Shown: positions 40,504-44,745 of the stretch, piece after piece
Position numbering within the stretch: position 1 is the stretch's first letter
Layout: the number at the start of each line of letters is the position of its first letter
Source of the DNA: CAZJKE01 sp964546585
Lineage (GTDB): Bacteria > Planctomycetota > Phycisphaerae > Phycisphaerales > SM1A02
Assembly: GCA_964546585.1 (NCBI GenBank)
Contig: CAZJKE010000013.1
Coordinates: 1 to 44,745, forward strand
Reading direction: 5' to 3'
DNA length: 44,745 nucleotides
The notes under the pieces: generated by a model
Database searches by the model: none
Told to the model about the DNA's origin: nothing
What the model saw: the letters and a program-made list of their open reading frames with translations, nothing else
Translations under genes and position numbers: made by a program

Positions 40504-41729
40504 TGCAGGCATTGTCTTTCGAGGTTGAGCACCGGAGCGCTTTCGCCCGCAGCGGTCGCGTCACCACACCACACGGATCGTTTCAGACGCCCGCCTTCAT
40601 GCCGGTAGGTACGAGGGCTACGGTGAAGGGGCTGACGCCGCAGCAGGTTAGGTCGACCGGTGCCGAGATCATTCTCGGCAATGCGTATCACCTCATGCTG
40701 CGGCCGGGCGATGAGTTGATTGCCGCCCAAGGCGGACTCCACGGTTTTTCTCGTTGGCATCGCCCCATGCTCACCGACAGTGGGGGGTATCAGGCATGGT
40801 CCATGGCCGACATCAACAGCGTCGACGATGACGGTGTGACATTCACCTCGATTATCGACGGCTCCCGTATCCGCATGACGCCCGAGCGATCGATCGAGGT
40901 CCAGAACAACCTCGGCGCGGACATCATCATGGCATTTGACGACTGCCCTCCGAGCGTCGAGCCACAGACGATGAACATTGCTCGACGCCGCCATGCGATG
41001 ACAACCAGGGAAGGATCGCTGACCCCATCCGATCACCGAGATCGGCTGCTTGTTTCGATGGATCGAACCGCCCGCTGGTTGGAGCGATGCGCAGCGGCGC
41101 ATGCCCGAGGCGAGGATCAGGCTCTCTTTGGCATTGTGCAGGGTGGGACGGAACTCGAACTCCGATCCCGCAGCGTGGAGCAGGTGTGTTCCGTCGATCT
41201 CCCGGGCTACGCCATTGGGGGTGTAGCCGTTGGCGAATCGCCGCAGCAGATAACGTCCGTTGTCGCCCATACGGCCGCCTTGATGCCGCAGGAGAAACCG
41301 CGGTATCTCATGGGTGTCGGGTACGAGCGGGACATTGTCGCGGCGGTGGCCGCCGGTATCGACATGTTTGACTGTGTTCTGCCCACGAGGAATGGCCGAA
41401 ATGCTCAGGCCTTCACCCGAAGCGGTCGCCTGCATCTTCGCAATGCCGCCTTCAAGGAGGACGATCGCCCCATCGAGCCCGCCTGCACCTGCCCGGTGTG
41501 CCGGGGGGGCTTCAGCAGGGCGTACATCCGGTTTCTGCACCAATCGAAGGAAATGCTGGGGGGGACACTGGTCAGCCTCCACAACCTGCACCACTTCCAA
41601 GGCCTCATGCTGGACATCCGCGCTGCAATACGGGATGATTCGTGGCTCTCGCTCGCCGAAGCATGGCCTGTACTGGGCGGCGACGGTGACTCCTCCCTTG
41701 AAAACCACCCCGGATTGCACCAATCATGA
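40503..41729 (+). CDS. tgt: tRNA-guanine (queuine) transglycosylase
   Basis: 408 residues. It exchanges G34 for preQ1 in tRNAs with GUN anticodons. Catalytic Asp92 (LTDSGGYQ; most bacteria have GGFQ) and the nucleophile Asp290 (DMFDCVLPTRNGRN) are present, as are the zinc ligands CTCPVC with the later His in NLHHF. The tgt-yajC-secD order is conserved in many bacteria. The product overlaps rhomboid by one base and yajC by four. Confidence 0.95.
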   Translation: MQALSFEVEHRSAFARSGRVTTPHGSFQTPAFMPVGTRATVKGLTPQQVRSTGAEIILGNAYHLMLRPGDELIAAQGGLHGFSRWHRPMLTDSGGYQAWSMADINSVDDDGVTFTSIIDGSRIRMTPERSIEVQNNLGADIIMAFDDCPPSVEPQTMNIARRRHAMTTREGSLTPSDHRDRLLVSMDRTARWLERCAAAHARGEDQALFGIVQGGTELELRSRSVEQVCSVDLPGYAIGGVAVGESPQQITSVVAHTAALMPQEKPRYLMGVGYERDIVAAVAAGIDMFDCVLPTRNGRNAQAFTRSGRLHLRNAAFKEDDRPIEPACTCPVCRGGFSRAYIRFLHQSKEMLGGTLVSLHNLHHFQGLMLDIRAAIRDDSWLSLAEAWPVLGGDGDSSLENHPGLHQS

Positions 41730-42166
41730 CAGGTACCACGCCAATAGTGATCTTCCCCTTCCTTGTCGGCCAGCAACCGGCTGTCTCAACTGGCACGCCC
41801 AGCGGCCCGCCCCCACCGGGGTCGGAATCCGCCGGCACGCTTGCTGGCGGTACAGCAGAAGGGGTTGCTGGCGAAGGACCATCTCCATCGCCCTTCGGCG
41901 GTGGCGGCTTCTTCTACTTTCTGATCATTCTGATGGTCGTCATGATCGCCTTCAGCGTATTCGGCGGTCGCAAGCAGCGGAAGCGGCGCGAGGCGCTGCT
42001 CCGCAGCCTCAAGAAGCACGACTCGGTCCTGACCCGCGGCGGTGTGTTTGGATCCATCGTCGACATTGATGACGATCGCGTCGTGCTGAAGGTTGACGAG
42101 GCATCGAATACTCGGATCACCGTCGTTCGCGACAGCATCGACCGCGTCTTTGGCGAGCAGGCCTAG
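41726..42166 (+). CDS. yajC: YajC, SecDF-YajC accessory subunit
   Basis: 146 residues, longer than the usual ~110 because of an N-terminal Pro/Gly/Ser-rich stretch of about 55 residues. One membrane helix (FFYFLIILMVVMIAFSVF) is followed by the YajC domain (RKQRKRREALLRSLKKHDSVLTRGGVFGSI, DRVVLKV). It assists the SecDF complex. The start overlaps the tgt stop (ATGA). secDF follows after 18 bases. Confidence 0.9.
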   Translation: MTGTTPIVIFPFLVGQQPAVSTGTPSGPPPPGSESAGTLAGGTAEGVAGEGPSPSPFGGGGFFYFLIILMVVMIAFSVFGGRKQRKRREALLRSLKKHDSVLTRGGVFGSIVDIDDDRVVLKVDEASNTRITVVRDSIDRVFGEQA

Positions 42167-42184
42167 GAACCACCGAGCGAACCC

Positions 42185-44745
42185 ATGCAGAACCTTCCCT
42201 GGAAGATCCTCCTGATCCTGGTTGTCCTTGTCGGTTGCGGCTTGGCCATCGTGCCGCCGGAACAGAAGATTCGCCTCGGCCGCGACCTGAGCGGCGGCGT
42301 CAGCCTGATCTATGCAGTTCGCATGGACGAAGACGCGGACAGGCAAGCGGTCCTCGCCCAGACCATCGAAGTATTGAAAGAGCGCGTGAATCCAGATGGC
42401 GTGCTGGACATCCAGATGACGCCGCTGGGCACCGACCGCATCGAGGTCGTCATGCCGCTGCCAAACGAAGAGGTCAAACAGTTGGCTGCAGTCTGGCGAG
42501 GTCACTTGGAAGATCTGCTGGACGAGGCGCAGGTCCGCCCTGGCACGCTGGACCGCGTGCTCGGTGAGGGAACGGCTGTTGAAGAACTTGGCGGAAGCAC
42601 GACGCACCGCGGTACGCTGATTGCCAACCTGCAGGACGCCCACACTCGATTGATCGCAGTCGAGGCGTCTCTCAAGGAATCCCCCGGGGACGCGGCGCTG
42701 GAACAGACAGCGGCGGATCTTGAAATCGAGGTCGAGGATCTGCGGGAGCAGGTACTGGCCATGAGTCTGGAACGGGGTGAAGTGACCCGCCTGCTGCAAT
42801 TGGACGCCCTGGGCGAGGTCCTCAGGAACAGCCAGGGACTGATCGAGCGAGATCCCGCTTCTGGCGAGCCGCTCCGCGGCCCAGCCCCGAGAGCCGCAGC
42901 GCTTGCTGAGCTCCAATCGTCCTATCCGCTGCTTGGCGAGCGCCTTCGCAGCCTCGTGAGCGCATTCGACGACTATCAGGTGAGGCGGACGGGCTTCGAC
43001 GATCCGGAGGATCTGGTCCGGATGCTCAAGGGCGCAGGTGTGCTCGACTTCCGCCTCGCGGTGGAGCCAGGCAAGTCTGAGGGCATCGATGTCGAGGATC
43101 TTCGGAGGCAACTGGCCAAAGTAGGTCCGGAGAATACCGATTCCACCGTGGCCCGCTGGTATGCGGTCAACAATCTTGAGCAGTGGTACGAGAAGCCCAG
43201 TGAACTGGCCTCGTTGCTCGCGAGCCCCCGGGCGTACTTTGCCGGAAGCAGGCTTGAGGCGGCGGAATATGACAGCGACATCTACCTGCTTCTCTACGAC
43301 GACGACGCTCGGAGCATGACCCACCGAGCCGGGAAGAAGTGGTCAGTCACGGGGGCCTACCAGTCCGCGGACCAGTTTGGTCGCCCAGCGGTGGCGTTCA
43401 ATCTCGACCCGAGCGGTGGCAGTCTCATGGGCCGCCTGACGGGACCGCATGTTGGCCGGCTCATGGCGATCGTCCTTGACGATCAGGTCTACTCAGCACC
43501 GAATCTGAACTCGCAGATCAACAACAGTGGCCAGATCATGGGCAGTTTTTCGCAGGAAGAGATCAGTTACCTGCTCCGCGTACTGGCGGCTGGCTCACTT
43601 GAGGCGAGGCTGAGTCCGGAGCCGATTGCCGTCAACATCATCGGCCCCACGATCGGTCAGGACAACCTCGGCCGCGGACTTCGCGCTTTCGGTTGGTCGG
43701 TGCTTGCCGTTGCCGTCTTCATGCTGCTCTATTACTTCTTCGCCGGATTGGTCGCAGACTTTGCGCTGCTCGGCAATGGTCTGATCATCTTCGGGGTGAT
43801 GGCGTTGATCGATGGCACATTCACGCTGCCGGGTCTTGCCGGTGTCGTGCTGACGATGGGCATGGCGGTCGATGCGAATGTTCTGATCTACGAGCGCATT
43901 CGCGAAGAGATGGCTGCTGGCGCGCGTGATCTGCGCGAGGCGGTGCGTGAGGGATACCGCAAGGTGTTCTCGACAATTATCGATGCCAATGTCACGAATC
44001 TGATCGTGTGCTTTGTTCTCTACCGAACTGCTACGACGGAAGTGAAGGGATTTGCCGTCACGCTGTCCATTGGCATCATTGCGACACTGTTCACCGCGCT
44101 CTTCGTAACGCGGGTGATCTTCACCATCTATGCGGAGGTCTTGCATCGCCGCAGCCTTCCGATGCTGCCGATCGTTGTGCCGGCCATTGGGCGAGCACTG
44201 CATCCGAACATCAACTGGGTCGGACTGCGCAAGGCCTTCTGGACATGCAGCGTTCTCGCATGCCTCTTGTCGGGTTGGCTCATGTACAGCCGCGGCGTGC
44301 AGATGTTCGACACCGAGTTCCGAGGCGGCGTGACGGTAACAATGCGGACCCGTCTCCTGGAGGGGGATTCCCGGTTGCTGCTCTCCCATACCGGCGAGGG
44401 GTCGGTGGAGCAGCGGGTGCACGCTATTGGAGATGCTGTATCGGGTGACTCGGTGCAGGATCAGGTACTTGCAGAACTCGGGACTGCCACTGTGCTTACG
44501 CTCGGCGAACCGACGCTGAATGAACACGGTGCATTGGTGGCCGACGGCTTCCAGATCAAGGTCGCAAACCCGCCCGGGCTCGATGACGAACAGGTAGCGA
44601 CAAAGGTCATTGTCGAGGCGATCACGGCGGCGTTTGGTGATGACCTCGATGTGCCGCCGTCATTGACATTCCGTGGAAACGGCAGCACCGAGTTTGAGAA
44701 GTTCACCCATCAAGTGCCTGCGCAGGCATCGAACATCGAGGATGT
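42185..44745 (+). CDS. secDF: SecD-SecF fusion protein translocase, partial at right edge
   Basis: 853 complete codons are visible and the frame is open at the edge. The N-terminal helix and SecD motif (LGRDLSGGVSLIYAV) precede a large periplasmic domain. Residues about 135-195 hold a coiled-coil-like insertion (VEASLKESPGDAALEQTAADL and on). The SecD membrane part begins near 500 (IIGPTIGQDNLGRGL) and contains MGMAVDANVLIYERI. The SecF half starts near 675 (INWVGLRKAFW) with its own motif DTEFRGGVTV at about 709-718. The fusion is continuous: the SecF motifs lie in the same frame with no stop. SecDF uses proton flow to complete protein export. No strong ribosome site precedes ATG 42185. Confidence 0.92.
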   Translation, partial: MQNLPWKILLILVVLVGCGLAIVPPEQKIRLGRDLSGGVSLIYAVRMDEDADRQAVLAQTIEVLKERVNPDGVLDIQMTPLGTDRIEVVMPLPNEEVKQLAAVWRGHLEDLLDEAQVRPGTLDRVLGEGTAVEELGGSTTHRGTLIANLQDAHTRLIAVEASLKESPGDAALEQTAADLEIEVEDLREQVLAMSLERGEVTRLLQLDALGEVLRNSQGLIERDPASGEPLRGPAPRAAALAELQSSYPLLGERLRSLVSAFDDYQVRRTGFDDPEDLVRMLKGAGVLDFRLAVEPGKSEGIDVEDLRRQLAKVGPENTDSTVARWYAVNNLEQWYEKPSELASLLASPRAYFAGSRLEAAEYDSDIYLLLYDDDARSMTHRAGKKWSVTGAYQSADQFGRPAVAFNLDPSGGSLMGRLTGPHVGRLMAIVLDDQVYSAPNLNSQINNSGQIMGSFSQEEISYLLRVLAAGSLEARLSPEPIAVNIIGPTIGQDNLGRGLRAFGWSVLAVAVFMLLYYFFAGLVADFALLGNGLIIFGVMALIDGTFTLPGLAGVVLTMGMAVDANVLIYERIREEMAAGARDLREAVREGYRKVFSTIIDANVTNLIVCFVLYRTATTEVKGFAVTLSIGIIATLFTALFVTRVIFTIYAEVLHRRSLPMLPIVVPAIGRALHPNINWVGLRKAFWTCSVLACLLSGWLMYSRGVQMFDTEFRGGVTVTMRTRLLEGDSRLLLSHTGEGSVEQRVHAIGDAVSGDSVQDQVLAELGTATVLTLGEPTLNEHGALVADGFQIKVANPPGLDDEQVATKVIVEAITAAFGDDLDVPPSLTFRGNGSTEFEKFTHQVPAQASNIED

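Noticed and set aside
39247..41723. Two long antisense frames over the rhomboid and tgt genes
   Set aside because: Catalytic residues of rhomboid and Tgt are encoded on the + strand; the antisense frames are low-complexity and charged.
41786..43324. 512-codon antisense frame across yajC and secDF
   Set aside because: Both genes on the + strand carry clear family motifs; the antisense frame has none.

Overview
The window is a 44.7 kb draft scaffold with three 100-N gaps (8438-8537, 14028-14127, 25303-25402). It probably comes from a member of the Planctomycetota, most likely a Phycisphaerae-type lineage. That placement is inferred from several features together: a 16S rRNA gene not followed by 23S, secreted proteins ending in dockerin-like repeats with a terminal W-G-P-C, a complete MoxR-Bat operon, a fused SecD-SecF, a Minf_1886-family protein and a DUF3553-type protein. 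No species can be named from the sequence.

Layout. Positions 1-474 are the 3' third of a 16S rRNA gene, closed by a strong intrinsic terminator at 629-655. Positions 675-5597 (+) hold three exported proteins: two tandem endonuclease/exonuclease/phosphatase (EEP) paralogues, the second with a dockerin-like tail, and a mosaic protein with lamin-tail-like, cupredoxin-like, thrombospondin-3-like and dockerin-like parts. Positions 5630-13971 (-) are one tightly coupled operon: moxR, DUF58, a membrane protein, batA, batB, batC, batD, batE. Positions 14212-18499 hold a small unknown protein, a small lipoprotein, tyrA (chorismate mutase-prephenate dehydrogenase, -), gdhA, a DUF3553-type protein and a coiled-coil protein.

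Positions 18694-24457 (+) are a DNA-damage and mutagenesis block: a SRAP/YedK-type abasic-site protein, then imuA, imuB and dnaE2 in overlapping frames. A zinc-ribbon membrane protein and a BrnT-BrnA toxin-antitoxin pair follow on the other strand. Positions 25439-27543 (-) encode a transglutaminase-fold protein and an OmpA-type lipoprotein. Positions 27634-30509 (+) encode an amidohydrolase, a Minf_1886 protein and an AI-2E-family transporter. Positions 30539-35854 (-) are recG-polX-ffh. Positions 35884-39367 (+) are xseA-xseB-prepilin peptidase-OmpA lipoprotein. Positions 39415-44745 (+) are rhomboid-tgt-yajC-secDF, with secDF running off the end.

How the genes work together. DNA repair is the main theme: SRAP, the ImuA/ImuB/DnaE2 mutasome, RecG, PolX and exonuclease VII. 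Membrane targeting and translocation is the second: Ffh, YajC, SecDF, prepilin peptidase and rhomboid. Translation initiation looks mixed. The 16S carries the normal anti-Shine-Dalgarno CCTCC and a few genes have clear ribosome sites. Many operon-leading genes instead have a -10-like hexamer only 5-8 bases before the start codon, so their transcripts would be leaderless. Most genes inside operons overlap by 1-4 bases.

The most unusual points are the isolated 16S gene with its own terminator, the recurrent leaderless architecture, and the compact SRAP-mutasome block with its 197-base imuA/imuB overlap and P-loop-less ImuA. Others are the dockerin-like W-G-P-C termini, the transglutaminase with substituted catalytic positions, and the truncated BatE whose end is encoded by a terminator hairpin. 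I found no clearly new multi-gene system.
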